Position numbers and translations under genes: made by a program. A stretch of 51,030 nt of DNA. Origin: Erysipelotrichaceae bacterium (GTDB lineage Bacteria > Bacillota_I > Bacilli_A > Erysipelotrichales > Erysipelotrichaceae). The DNA is taken from assembly GCA_017441765.1 (NCBI GenBank), contig JAFRVK010000048.1, positions 1 through 51,030 of the forward strand. Direction: 5' to 3'. Under the pieces are notes generated by a model. That model saw nothing but the letters and a program-made list of their open reading frames with translations. It did not search any database and was not told where the DNA came from. Positions 18,488-26,933 of the stretch are shown here, one piece after another. Position 1 is the stretch's first letter. Each line of letters starts with the position of its first letter.

Positions 18488-18516
18488 GCCTTTATTTTAC
18501 AACATATTACTTTATA

Positions 18517-19284
18517 TTAAAACAAAGCTGTCGTATCCTGATCTACCAATGTATCCAGAATATCTTTGGTCACCAGGGTATACCTCATGCCGTTCCGTTC
18601 GATATAGGCTCCGTCATAAGGCGGAAACCAGAAGGCCCGGATCTTGACATCCAGATCCTCACTGTCGAGTTCTTCTTCTGTAACGATCTTCATTTCGTTC
18701 ATCTGTTTGCGGGAGATGTAGGTGCCCTGGCTGTTGTCGATATCCAGAGCCTTCAGCCTTCCCTCTTCAGCGATTTTCAGGATCGTCTCTTTGTACAGTT
18801 CCACCAAGGCATCCTGCGTGATCTTTTCCAGGGATTTTGCGGTAGCGGTACAGTAATCGAAAGGGAATCGCTTTACACGGATGATCGGTCCCGTATCGAT
18901 ATTCTCATCGACATAGTGAACAGTCACGCCCCATTCCGGAAGTTTGTACAGGATCGCGATATTATAGCCTCCGCAGCCCTTGTAGTCCGGAAGGATCGCA
19001 GGATGGAAATTGATGCAGCCATAACGGTTGTTTTCGATCAGAGGCTTTCTGATCTTGCGCCAGTATAAGTAAGAAACGATCAGATCGACTTCGTTTGAAA
19101 GCACATATTCTTCTGCTTCCTCCATTGACAGGATCGGAATGTTCAATTCTCGGGCAGTCGCTGCGGTCGGAGAATTGCTGAACTGGTCATCGGTACAGAC
19201 TGCCACGATCTCATGGCCCTGTTCCACTGTCCATCTGAGCAGATCGGCGCTCTGTTTCTTGCGTCCCATGAATAGTAGTTTCAT
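18517..19284 (-). CDS. Sugar N-formyltransferase (formyl-THF dependent)
   Basis: A methionyl-tRNA formyltransferase-like domain fills most of this 255-residue protein. The catalytic Asn-His-Asp triad is visible as N and H in CINFHPAILPDYKG and D in ENIDTGPII, in the usual spacing. It is shorter than Fmt. Being upstream of pglF and pglE, it most likely formylates the 4-amino group of a UDP-sugar (inference), and so competes with PglD. I placed the start at 19284 because GGAGGG lies seven bases upstream. An ATG five codons earlier lies within that ribosome site. Confidence 0.82.
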   Translation of the reverse strand: MKLLFMGRKKQSADLLRWTVEQGHEIVAVCTDDQFSNSPTAATARELNIPILSMEEAEEYVLSNEVDLIVSYLYWRKIRKPLIENNRYGCINFHPAILPDYKGCGGYNIAILYKLPEWGVTVHYVDENIDTGPIIRVKRFPFDYCTATAKSLEKITQDALVELYKETILKIAEEGRLKALDIDNSQGTYISRKQMNEMKIVTEEELDSEDLDVKIRAFWFPPYDGAYIERNGMRYTLVTKDILDTLVDQDTTALF

Positions 19285-19300
19285 TGTGTTGCCCTCCATG

Positions 19301-19335
19301 ATACTTCTTTATAGGATGGTAATATGATCTGTTAC
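19301..19335 (-). promoter_or_regulatory. Candidate promoter of the formyltransferase-pglFECD-wzy-wzx operon
   Basis: On the minus strand GTAACA (19330-19335) is 16 bases from TATAAA (19308-19313), giving a start near 19301 and a leader of about 17 bases that contains GGAGGG. This is a normal leadered promoter, unlike the -10 boxes next to start codons elsewhere. The -35 matches 4 of 6. Confidence 0.5.
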
Positions 19336-20399
19336 TGATTGTTTGTGTGTGGTGGCTTTTTCCGTCCTACCGTCCATGGCAGGTAGCGGTTGATGAATGC
19401 GGTCGGGACGATCAGAAGCAAAGCCACGATCGCTGTCATGGCAGCACAGAACAGCGCCGACAGCAAAGGATTCGCCGTGACTGTCTGATACAGCCCGGAA
19501 AGGAAGCGTTTGAAGCAGACTTCCAAAGCCGTGATCGCTTTATTGTGCAGACAGAAATAGATCAGAGTATTGCTTCCGATATAAAGCAATATCTTATAAG
19601 CAGGAATCTTCTTGGCGATCATGATGATAAGAATGATTCCCAGGATGTGACAGAGATGGTCGTAGAAGAAGTCAGCGAACCAGACAAAAGAAATATCACC
19701 CATGTAAGGAACGTAGACCAGAAGCAGATATACGGCAGCAATCAGCAGTTTCCATTTCAGATCCAGTTTCTCATCGAATGGTGCTTCGACATCTCTGAAC
19801 AGATAACCCAGAACCATGAACAGCAGTGCGGTCGGAATGTAGTCGATGTGCCACGGCAGCTTGATCAGCTTCCAGGGCAAGAGTTCCGGATTCATGAACT
19901 GCTTGTACAGTTTTCTCAAGAAAGCCAGCACCGCACACAGCAGAAGCAGCTGTCCTCTGTCTTTCTTTTTCTCATACCATCTGATCACGAAATAGAATGC
20001 CAGATAGGCCGAGAAAAGCGCCGGAATGAACCACAGACGTTCGTCATAGTATCTTATCTGCAGAAGGTTACGGAACAGTTCCGTCGTGAAACCGCTTCTG
20101 TGATGCTTGAACGATTTGATGTTGGAGAGGATGATGTTGAGATTGCTGTAGATGAACCAGGGAAGCACCAGCTGCCGGACCTTCTTCCTGAAAAAAGCAG
20201 AGAAACCTTCCCTGTGGCGATACGTATATCCGGAACAGAAAAAGAAAATCGCCAGATAGAATGGCGTAAAGAATTCTCTCAGGAAAGAGGGACAGGACTC
20301 AAAATGACTCAGCATCACAAAGAAGATACCGATAAATTTAGCGATATCAACCCATCCGATCCGTTTCTTCCTGTCCTGTTCATCAAAATAGCGTTTCAT
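19332..20399 (-). CDS. Acyltransferase family 3 membrane protein (OafA-like)
   Basis: This 355-residue protein has about ten transmembrane helices. The N-terminal WVDIAKFIGIFFVMLSHFE holds the family His, and FFCSGYTYR is the second motif. Such proteins move acetyl or other acyl groups to surface sugars. I chose the ATG at 20399 (MKRYFDEQ) because the 22 residues before it would run through the promoter. No ribosome site precedes it; an extended -10 (TGTTATAAT) ends seven bases upstream. It is divergent from the plus-strand cassette and ends 47 bases before the formyltransferase start. Confidence 0.82.
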   Translation of the reverse strand: MKRYFDEQDRKKRIGWVDIAKFIGIFFVMLSHFESCPSFLREFFTPFYLAIFFFCSGYTYRHREGFSAFFRKKVRQLVLPWFIYSNLNIILSNIKSFKHHRSGFTTELFRNLLQIRYYDERLWFIPALFSAYLAFYFVIRWYEKKKDRGQLLLLCAVLAFLRKLYKQFMNPELLPWKLIKLPWHIDYIPTALLFMVLGYLFRDVEAPFDEKLDLKWKLLIAAVYLLLVYVPYMGDISFVWFADFFYDHLCHILGIILIIMIAKKIPAYKILLYIGSNTLIYFCLHNKAITALEVCFKRFLSGLYQTVTANPLLSALFCAAMTAIVALLLIVPTAFINRYLPWTVGRKKPPHTNNQ

Positions 20400-20433
20400 T
20401 ACACAGATTATAACATGATGTATAATAACAATG
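20400..20433. promoter_or_regulatory. Divergent promoter pair with -10 boxes adjoining both start codons
   Basis: Minus strand: TGTTATAAT (hexamer at plus 20407-20412) followed by seven bases and the ATG at 20399. Plus strand: TATAAT (20421-20426) followed by seven bases and the second ATG at 20434; a weak ATTACA -35 is at 20398-20403. Neither side has a purine-rich ribosome site, so both transcripts would be leaderless or nearly so. Confidence 0.65.
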
Positions 20434-21642
20434 ATGAAAACCGTAGTTGAGGTCAACAGCAACAATTATGCATCGACAGGCAATGTCGTCCTGAATATCG
20501 CTGCAGCCGCCAGGAAACAGGACCTGAAAGTCTACACCTGCTGCCGCCGTTCCCGTTTCGGTCTGAAATACAAATACGAGGATCAGATCTATATCGGAAC
20601 CTGGCTGGATCGGGTCATTTCGGAACGCCTGGCGCTTCTGACGGGATTGAACGGCTATTTCAACGTGATCAATACCTGGCTTTTTATCCGTAAGCTGAAG
20701 AAGCTCAAGCCTGATCTGATCCACATCCATTCCTTATGCGAGAACTATCTCAATATCCGGATGTTTTTTTCTTATTTAAGAAAGAACGAGATCCCGGTGA
20801 TCTGGACCATGCACGACAACTGGGCGTTTACCGGAAGGTGCGCACAGTTCCGCTGCGACAAATGGAAGGATGGCTGCGGCAGCTGTCCGCATCACGATTT
20901 CTTCCCGCCGACTTTTCTGCTTGATCCAAGCGCCAGAGTCTGGAAAGAAAGGGAGCAGATCTACAACAGCCTCAATAAGATGACCATCGTTACACCGTCT
21001 GCCTGGCTTTCGGATCTGGTCAGGATTTCCTTGTTCAGAGAAAATCATCCGATCCGCGTCATCAACAACGGCATCAATCTCGATATCTTCAAGCCGACCG
21101 ATTCCGATTTCATCGAAAAGCATCAGCTTCAGGATAAACACGTCATACTCGGTGTCGCCTACTGGTGGGATACCTGCAAAGGCCTCTATGTTTTTCTGGA
21201 ACTGGCCAAACGTCTGCCGGACGATTACCGTATCGTCATGGTCGGAACAAACGAAGAGACGGACAGGCTGCTTCCCGGCAACATCGTTTCCATCCATCGT
21301 ACCCAGAACCAGAAAGAACTGGCCAAGATCTATTCCGCAGCCGATGTCTTTGTGAACCCGACGACCGATGACAACTTCCCGACCGTCAATATGGAGGCGA
21401 TCGCCTGCGGAATCCCGCTTCTGACTTATGATACCGGAGGCTGCGCGGAGGTCATCGATGAGACCTGCGGTTCGGCGGTCCCGATGGAAGATATCGACGG
21501 ACTCGAGAAAGAGATCTACCGGATCTGTGAAACGAAACCTTACACTAAAGAAGCGTGTCTGAAGCGCGCACAGCACTTCAACATGTACGATAAATATCAG
21601 GAGTATATCGATCTGTACAAAGAGATACTTCAGGTCAAATAG
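20434..21642 (+). CDS. GT4 family glycosyltransferase heading the plus-strand cassette
   Basis: This 402-residue protein resembles colanic-acid/EPS GT4 enzymes. It has IHIHSLCENYLNIR, WTMHDNWAFTGRCAQFRC and a Cys cluster in CDKWKDGCGSCPHH (about residues 125-155) that may bind a metal or be structural. The donor domain has TTDDNFPTVNMEAIACGIP and DTGGCAEVID. ATGATG at 20431 offers two starts; the second fits the -10 spacing better. It is not BshA-like at its N-terminus. It is followed after 12 bases by a PIG-L deacetylase, so it may add the GlcNAc-type sugar which that enzyme deacetylates (inference). Confidence 0.85.
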   Translation: MKTVVEVNSNNYASTGNVVLNIAAAARKQDLKVYTCCRRSRFGLKYKYEDQIYIGTWLDRVISERLALLTGLNGYFNVINTWLFIRKLKKLKPDLIHIHSLCENYLNIRMFFSYLRKNEIPVIWTMHDNWAFTGRCAQFRCDKWKDGCGSCPHHDFFPPTFLLDPSARVWKEREQIYNSLNKMTIVTPSAWLSDLVRISLFRENHPIRVINNGINLDIFKPTDSDFIEKHQLQDKHVILGVAYWWDTCKGLYVFLELAKRLPDDYRIVMVGTNEETDRLLPGNIVSIHRTQNQKELAKIYSAADVFVNPTTDDNFPTVNMEAIACGIPLLTYDTGGCAEVIDETCGSAVPMEDIDGLEKEIYRICETKPYTKEACLKRAQHFNMYDKYQEYIDLYKEILQVK

Positions 21643-21654
21643 AAGGAGAAGATT

Positions 21655-22317
21655 ATGAAAATACTAGCTATCGGAGCACATCTGGATGACATCGAGATCG
21701 CCTGCGGCGGAACGCTATGCAAAGCGGTCGAGAATGGCCATGATGTCAAGGTGCTCATCATGAGCAAATCCGGTTATACGAACAAAGAAGGAAAGGTGCA
21801 GCGGTCCGATGAACTGGCGGTTGAAGAAGGCACGAAAGCTTTGAATACTCTGGGAATCACCAATATCGAGATCCTCGATTTCCCGACCAAGGATATCCCC
21901 TGGATCTCCGATGTGGTCAATGCGATCGATGTCTGCATCAGCGACTATGATCCCGACATCATCTTCACCCATCATCCGTTCGATACCCACCAGGCCCATG
22001 CCGGTGTCAGCAATGCCACGATTTCCGCAGCCCGCAGAAGGAATACGATCTTCTTCTATGAGCCGATCTCTCCTTCGGGAAGATCCTACGTGGCGTTCAA
22101 GCCGCAGCTGTATGTCGACATCAGTTCGACCATCGATCAGAAGATCGCATCGTTGCGCGAACACAAGTCCGAATACCACAAATTCGGCGGCGAAGACTGG
22201 ATCGATGGCGTGCATGCGAGATGCGGTTTCAGAGGCTACGAGATCGGCAAGAAGTACGCCGAAGCCTTCGAGGTTCTGCGTATCGAATCTACCTTCGATA
22301 AGGATTTCAGCCTGTAA
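21655..22317 (+). CDS. PIG-L/LmbE family N-acetylglucosamine deacetylase
   Basis: This 220-residue Zn hydrolase opens MKILAIGAHLDDIEIACGGT with the AHxDD metal and base motif (about 8-13). It has HHPFDTHQAHAGVS with the second metal His (about residue 115). Family members remove the acetyl group from GlcNAc in GPI anchors, mycothiol, bacillithiol and antibiotics. No signal peptide is seen, so the substrate is inside. AGAAGGAGAAG precedes the ATG. Placed between a GT and an ATP-grasp ligase, it likely frees an amine for acylation. Confidence 0.9.
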   Translation: MKILAIGAHLDDIEIACGGTLCKAVENGHDVKVLIMSKSGYTNKEGKVQRSDELAVEEGTKALNTLGITNIEILDFPTKDIPWISDVVNAIDVCISDYDPDIIFTHHPFDTHQAHAGVSNATISAARRRNTIFFYEPISPSGRSYVAFKPQLYVDISSTIDQKIASLREHKSEYHKFGGEDWIDGVHARCGFRGYEIGKKYAEAFEVLRIESTFDKDFSL

Positions 22318-22326
22318 GGAGTCATT

Positions 22327-23463
22327 ATGGATCCAAACAATCGCATCGACGGACATCTGGTCATCCTTGTTTCCATCGAACACTACAATCCTCTCAGCAT
22401 GATCCGGGGTCTCGGAAAGAACGGGATCAGTCCGATCTATATCGCCGTCAAAGGCAAAGGAAAGATCGCTTCTATAAGCCGTTATGTTTCGCTGTGCCAC
22501 TATGTGGACAGCGTCGAAGAAGCGTATGAGTTCCTTCTGAAAGAATACGGCAACGAAGAAGTGAAGCCTTTCGTACTGACCGGCGACGACAAGACGATCG
22601 CCTACCTGGATCGCCATTATGAAGATCTCAAGGATCATTTCATCGTTTTCAATGCAGGAAGGACCGACGGGATCATCGAATACATGGATAAGTCAAGGAT
22701 CCTGGAAATCGCCCGTAAGCACGGTTTGAACGTTCTTGATACAAAGCGCGTCCCGAATGGCACGATTCCGGAAGATCTTGTCTATCCTGTCATCACCAAA
22801 TCCATCTCTCCGGTCATCGGCGGATGGAAATCCGATGTCTTCATCTGTGAGAACGAAGAGGAACTGAAGAAAGCTTACGCTTCCATCAAAACCCCGGAAG
22901 TCATCCTGCAGAAATACATCGACAAGAAAAACGAATATGCCATGGAAGGCTATGTGATCGATCACGGCAGGAAGGCTTACTATGGCGTTGCCATGACCTA
23001 CAACTATCTGATCAAAGGCTACTACAGCCCGTATTTCACGGTACATAACGCAGACAGGGAAGAAATCAATCAGAAACTTTCGGAAGTCTTTGAAGAGATC
23101 GGTTTCGAAGGGATCTTCGAAGTCGAATTCCTGATCGACCAGGATGATACCTTATACTTCGGAGAGATCAATTTCCGCAATTCGCCATGGTCCTACCCGA
23201 CCGTGTTCCTGAAACAGCCGATCATCGTCGACTGGATGAAATCGATGCTGAAGGGCGAGGTCGTTTCTGGAACTCCTGTGATCCCGGAAAACTATACAGG
23301 CATGAATGAACCGATCGATTATGAAAAAAGAGTCAATGGCGGCATGATCTCTCAGGCCCAATGGCTCTATGATTTCAAGAAAGCGGATGTGACATTCTAC
23401 TATGATCCCGATGATCCGGAACCATACTATCTGATGATGAACAATTTCAATCAATACAACTGA
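22327..23463 (+). CDS. ATP-grasp carboxylate-amine ligase
   Basis: This 378-residue protein has the ATP-grasp order: a substrate domain (about 1-120), a central part with VITKSISPVIGGWKSDVF and EVILQKYIDKKNEYAMEGY, and the metal-binding end ILYFGEINFRNSPWSYP type (E-x-N-x-R, about residue 275). Such enzymes form an acyl phosphate and join it to an amine. AAGGAG precedes the ATG, nine bases after the deacetylase. I infer that it attaches an amino acid or other acid to the amine made by the PIG-L enzyme. The substrate cannot be named from sequence; a peptide or small-molecule ligase unrelated to glycans is the alternative. Confidence 0.82.
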   Translation: MDPNNRIDGHLVILVSIEHYNPLSMIRGLGKNGISPIYIAVKGKGKIASISRYVSLCHYVDSVEEAYEFLLKEYGNEEVKPFVLTGDDKTIAYLDRHYEDLKDHFIVFNAGRTDGIIEYMDKSRILEIARKHGLNVLDTKRVPNGTIPEDLVYPVITKSISPVIGGWKSDVFICENEEELKKAYASIKTPEVILQKYIDKKNEYAMEGYVIDHGRKAYYGVAMTYNYLIKGYYSPYFTVHNADREEINQKLSEVFEEIGFEGIFEVEFLIDQDDTLYFGEINFRNSPWSYPTVFLKQPIIVDWMKSMLKGEVVSGTPVIPENYTGMNEPIDYEKRVNGGMISQAQWLYDFKKADVTFYYDPDDPEPYYLMMNNFNQYN

Positions 23464-23488
23464 TAAGCTCTTCGGAGCTTATTTTTTT
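23463..23488 (+). terminator. Factor-independent terminator with UUCG loop
   Basis: An 8-bp stem (ATAAGCTC with GAGCTTAT) closed by a C(TTCG)G loop is followed by a run of T on the plus strand. It overlaps the stop codons of the convergent ATP-grasp and GT genes. The minus strand lacks a T run, so it serves the plus-strand cassette. Confidence 0.88.
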
Positions 23489-24594
23489 AGATAGAGTTTT
23501 TCAAGATTGCGTATCTCTTTGCGCATATCGTAATCGTCGAGGTTTCCGTAATGTTTGATATTGCCTTTCGGATGAAGCAGCGCATCGATCCATTTTTCTG
23601 TGTCATCGTCAAGACGCAGACGGGTGATGTTCGGGCTCTGGTAGGCTTCTTCAGGAACCTGGTCGGAGACCACGCAGGGAATTCCTGCGACCTGCGCTTC
23701 GATGAGCACGATGCCCAGTCCTTCGAAACGGGAAGGCAGGATAAAGACATCCATCGCTTTCAGAAGACGCGGGATATCTTCGCGGTTGATCAGTACCTTT
23801 GCTTTGTCTTCGATCTGAAGATCTCTGATGAGCTGCCTGAGTTCGTTTTCCTGCTTGCCTCTACCGATCAGCAGAAGACAGGCGTCTTCTCTGACTTCCA
23901 GTAATTTCTTAAACAGATGCACGGTGAATTCCGGATTCTTCTGATAGGTGAAACGGCCGATCTGACCGATCACATAGGTACTGTCGGCGATCCCCAGTTC
24001 CTCACGGATGCTGTGTCGGTCTTCCGGAACATCGCGGAATTTCGCAAAGTCCACGCCGTTGCGGATGACGGAACAGTTGCCGATATGAAACATTTCATTG
24101 ATTTCGTTGGCCATGTCCTGATGCAGCGCGATGATCTGCAGATCATTGTGATCCAGAAGATACCTGCAGGCATCCCGTTCTTTCGGCCTCTGATCCCCGA
24201 TCAGCATCTTTGGCGGGTTGTGGCAGGTGAACAGCAGTTTTATGCCATCCAGGCAGTCCCTGGCATGGTACATGATCTCCAGCATCTCCAGATGCGCATG
24301 TATCACATCGGGCTTCAGCTGCCTGATCGCCTTGCGGAACAATGCTGCGACATATTTCTTGCCTAACAGTCTGGCCAGGACTTTGCTGATAAAGAACGAT
24401 GGCTTGTACATGGCGACGATCTTCACATGATTGCTGACCATCTGCTTATAGACGTTGGACTGAGGCACATAGTCTTCGCACAGGACCGTCACATCAAAAA
24501 GCTCTTTGTCCAATAACAAAGCGTAGTCCTTTACCAGGGTCTCCGCTCCGCCATCCTGTATCCTTCCGATAAACTCAACAAGTTTCGTTTTCAT
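23479..24594 (-). CDS. GT4 family glycosyltransferase
   Basis: This 371-residue protein begins [20 protein letters not shown], with the GG-x-E acceptor motif. [30 protein letters not shown] and [19 protein letters not shown] are the GT4 acceptor and donor motifs. The ATG at 24594 overlaps the licD stop in ATGA fashion, which supports it over a start six codons earlier. It is last in the minus-strand operon that begins in the heptose region. It converges on the ATP-grasp gene. Confidence 0.87.
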   Translation of the reverse strand: MKTKLVEFIGRIQDGGAETLVKDYALLLDKELFDVTVLCEDYVPQSNVYKQMVSNHVKIVAMYKPSFFISKVLARLLGKKYVAALFRKAIRQLKPDVIHAHLEMLEIMYHARDCLDGIKLLFTCHNPPKMLIGDQRPKERDACRYLLDHNDLQIIALHQDMANEINEMFHIGNCSVIRNGVDFAKFRDVPEDRHSIREELGIADSTYVIGQIGRFTYQKNPEFTVHLFKKLLEVREDACLLLIGRGKQENELRQLIRDLQIEDKAKVLINREDIPRLLKAMDVFILPSRFEGLGIVLIEAQVAGIPCVVSDQVPEEAYQSPNITRLRLDDDTEKWIDALLHPKGNIKHYGNLDDYDMRKEIRNLEKLYLKK

Positions 24595-25373
24595 TCTTCG
24601 ATCCTGTAGCATTTGAAGCTGTGCGTAAAACGGTCTTCCTCTTTCGGAATCGTCATGTAATCGCCAAAAAAGGCGGTCAGGAAGGTATCGTATCCTTTCG
24701 GTATGCAGAAGGTATGTCCCTCGAACTGCCCTTGAGCTTTTTCATAGACTTCTTTCGGCAAGGCTCCGGTAAAGCCGTTGGGCGACCAGCGCATGCGGAT
24801 GACATAATCGCTCTTGTCGTAGTCGTAGGTCATCGCATTCTTTTCGATCATTTTCACGAGATTCTTGCTGCCGATGATGCGGGGAATGATGCGGAAGATC
24901 GCTTTCAGAGGATTTTTACGCAGGAAGATCGGCTGATTCGAGAGCCGCAGCAGCATCTCCAGAAAACACTCTTTCTTGTACAGCTTGTCGATGATCTCCT
25001 GGTCGTTCACGATCCCATCCAGCGGGAAGATATCGATATCCACACCGATCGCCTTGTTTTTCCTGTAGTCCGTATCGGCTTCATATTTGACCGTTTTGGG
25101 GTCATAAGCCTTGGCATAATACAGAAGGCCTGCGCTTGGCTTCAGGATCCTGTAGGGGCCCTCATATTCGTTCAGAAGACGGATGTAGTCCGGTCTGGGC
25201 ATCATGATGTCGATGTCATCATCCCAGGGGATAAAGCCCTGATGCCGTACTGCTCCAAGCAGGGTCCCGACCGCAAGAAAATAGGTGATACCATGCTTAT
25301 CACAGAAATCGGCGATATCGATCAGGATATCCAGCGATATCTTCTTGCATTCGTCCAGTGTCAGTTCTTTCAT
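24591..25373 (-). CDS. licD: LicD family phosphotransferase
   Basis: This 260-residue protein has the LicD signature [20 protein letters not shown] (about residues 36-55), where the DDDID cluster is the nucleotidyltransferase-fold metal site. LicD proteins move phosphocholine or other phospho-ligands or sugar phosphates from CDP donors to glycans. The donor is not fixed by sequence. A nucleotidyltransferase at 29038-29679 in the same operon may make it. It overlaps the upstream flippase by four bases. Confidence 0.88.
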   Translation of the reverse strand: MKELTLDECKKISLDILIDIADFCDKHGITYFLAVGTLLGAVRHQGFIPWDDDIDIMMPRPDYIRLLNEYEGPYRILKPSAGLLYYAKAYDPKTVKYEADTDYRKNKAIGVDIDIFPLDGIVNDQEIIDKLYKKECFLEMLLRLSNQPIFLRKNPLKAIFRIIPRIIGSKNLVKMIEKNAMTYDYDKSDYVIRMRWSPNGFTGALPKEVYEKAQGQFEGHTFCIPKGYDTFLTAFFGDYMTIPKEEDRFTHSFKCYRIEE

Positions 25374-26920
25374 GCCTGTTTCTTCTTCAGGAAGCGGGAT
25401 AAAAAGTTCCTCTTCAGTTTATCAATGAAATTGAACAGATCTTCTTTATAGAAAATGTAGTCTGTAGCCAGTGTCAGGATCAGCGCGATCGCTGTCGTGA
25501 TCGAAGCGTAAAGCACCCAGTCGAACCAGCCGTCGAAGCTAGATGGAATATAGAACTGTGCCGCGAAATAGACGACTGCCATAATCGCGAAACAGATGAA
25601 CGCATGTTTCAGGAAATACTTCACATCGCGGTACATGATGTTTCTGGACAGATAATAGACATACTGCCAGGTACGAAAGGCCATGGCGACCAGCGAGCCG
25701 ATCGCGACGCCGGAAAGACCGAAAGCCAGAACGCCCAGCACGGAAACCACGATATTCAGTACCGCTTCGGTAATCGCGCCGTTGCGGGTCTGCTTATAAT
25801 GCCCTGCCGCGATCGTAATGACCCGGTATGGAACACGGAAACAGTTGAAGACGCCGCCCATGATCAGGAGGAACGAGAACATCGGCTTGATATAATTGAC
25901 GTCCGTGACCTTTCTGGTATAGATCGCCACAAACGGAAGCATCATGACCAGCGTCACGGAATAAAGCACCGAAGTGAACGAGTAGATGATCAGTTCGAAA
26001 ATGCCCAGGTTCTTGTGCATCAGATCGATCTCTTCTCTGGCATACATATCGCCGAACGCGCTGCCGAAACCGACCGTGAATTTTGTGACGATCTTCTTCA
26101 GATTCGCGATGACATAGTGATAGACCGTATAGACGGAAACGTCCGTTATGGCTGTGACATTCATTGCCGCAAACAGAGTCAGGATAGTGACATCCGTATT
26201 GTTGTTGACGAAAGATGCGACTTCATGCGCAGCGGCATCCCATTTCTGCGGGATGCGGTCGACATCGTCCTTGACGCCGGAGATCAGGTGATACTTTTTG
26301 TGGCAGTAGATATAAAGAAACAGCGGCGTAAACAGATGTACTAAGGAACTTCCGAGTTTCACGATATGCAAAGAAAAATTGTTGTTGATGAGGATGACAG
26401 CGACGATGGTGTTCATGATGATCGTCACGATATCCAGAATGCCTGTGATGTAGTCCTTCTGATCCGCTGCCAGCAATGCCTGGTAAGTGAAACCGAAATA
26501 ATACTGGCCGAACGTCGAAATGGAAATGATAAAGATCAGGGAAGCCGTAAACCACCATCCGTAATCTTTGACGATAAACAGCGGATAGAAAACAGAAAGG
26601 CCAAGGATGAACAGCACGAAAACAAAAGCGATCTTGCGCATGAACTTCTCTGTCGAAGCCAGCACGGCGCTGATCTCTTCCGTATCATTCTCGGCAAGCG
26701 GCTTATACAGGGCGACTGCGGTCGCTCCGCCGATTCCCGCTTTCATCAGGGAAATATAGGAAATGAACTGCGTGATCGATTGCGTGATGCCATGATACTC
26801 CGAACCGAAGGTCGTCAGGATCATCTGCGGAACGATGAGTCCGCAGATCAGAGAGACGCCTTCGCTGATCAGGCTTGTCGCAACCGACATGAAAGCTCTT
26901 TGGGTTCTACTTTTTTTCAT
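25370..26920 (-). CDS. Second Wzx-type polysaccharide flippase
   Basis: This 516-residue protein has about 14 predicted transmembrane helices. The N-terminus [19 protein letters not shown] and the [19 protein letters not shown] region match Firmicutes polysaccharide transporters of the MOP superfamily. It is longer than and clearly different from the first flippase (9435-10721). Its presence implies a second lipid-linked product. The upstream gene stops one base before its ATG. TATAAT lies seven bases before the ATG and there is no ribosome site, so an internal leaderless promoter is possible. Confidence 0.87.
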   Translation of the reverse strand: MKKSRTQRAFMSVATSLISEGVSLICGLIVPQMILTTFGSEYHGITQSITQFISYISLMKAGIGGATAVALYKPLAENDTEEISAVLASTEKFMRKIAFVFVLFILGLSVFYPLFIVKDYGWWFTASLIFIISISTFGQYYFGFTYQALLAADQKDYITGILDIVTIIMNTIVAVILINNNFSLHIVKLGSSLVHLFTPLFLYIYCHKKYHLISGVKDDVDRIPQKWDAAAHEVASFVNNNTDVTILTLFAAMNVTAITDVSVYTVYHYVIANLKKIVTKFTVGFGSAFGDMYAREEIDLMHKNLGIFELIIYSFTSVLYSVTLVMMLPFVAIYTRKVTDVNYIKPMFSFLLIMGGVFNCFRVPYRVITIAAGHYKQTRNGAITEAVLNIVVSVLGVLAFGLSGVAIGSLVAMAFRTWQYVYYLSRNIMYRDVKYFLKHAFICFAIMAVVYFAAQFYIPSSFDGWFDWVLYASITTAIALILTLATDYIFYKEDLFNFIDKLKRNFLSRFLKKKQA

Positions 26921-26933
26921 ATTAACTATTATA
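26921..26933 (-). promoter_or_regulatory. Candidate -10 box directly before the second flippase
   Basis: TATAAT (plus 26928-26933) is followed by AGTTAAT and then the ATG at 26920. It overlaps the last codons of the upstream gene. No -35 was recognised. It may mark a leaderless internal transcript. Confidence 0.4.

Noticed and set aside
19347..20450. 367-codon plus-strand frame opposite the acyltransferase
   Set aside because: Rich in Q, R, D and E without motifs; the opposite strand encodes a clear membrane acyltransferase.
20434..23463. A true bacillithiol pathway (BshA, BshB, BshC)
   Set aside because: The GT N-terminus and WTMHDNWAFTG motif are of the EPS/colanic type, and the ligase is ATP-grasp rather than BshC. 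Only the deacetylase matches.
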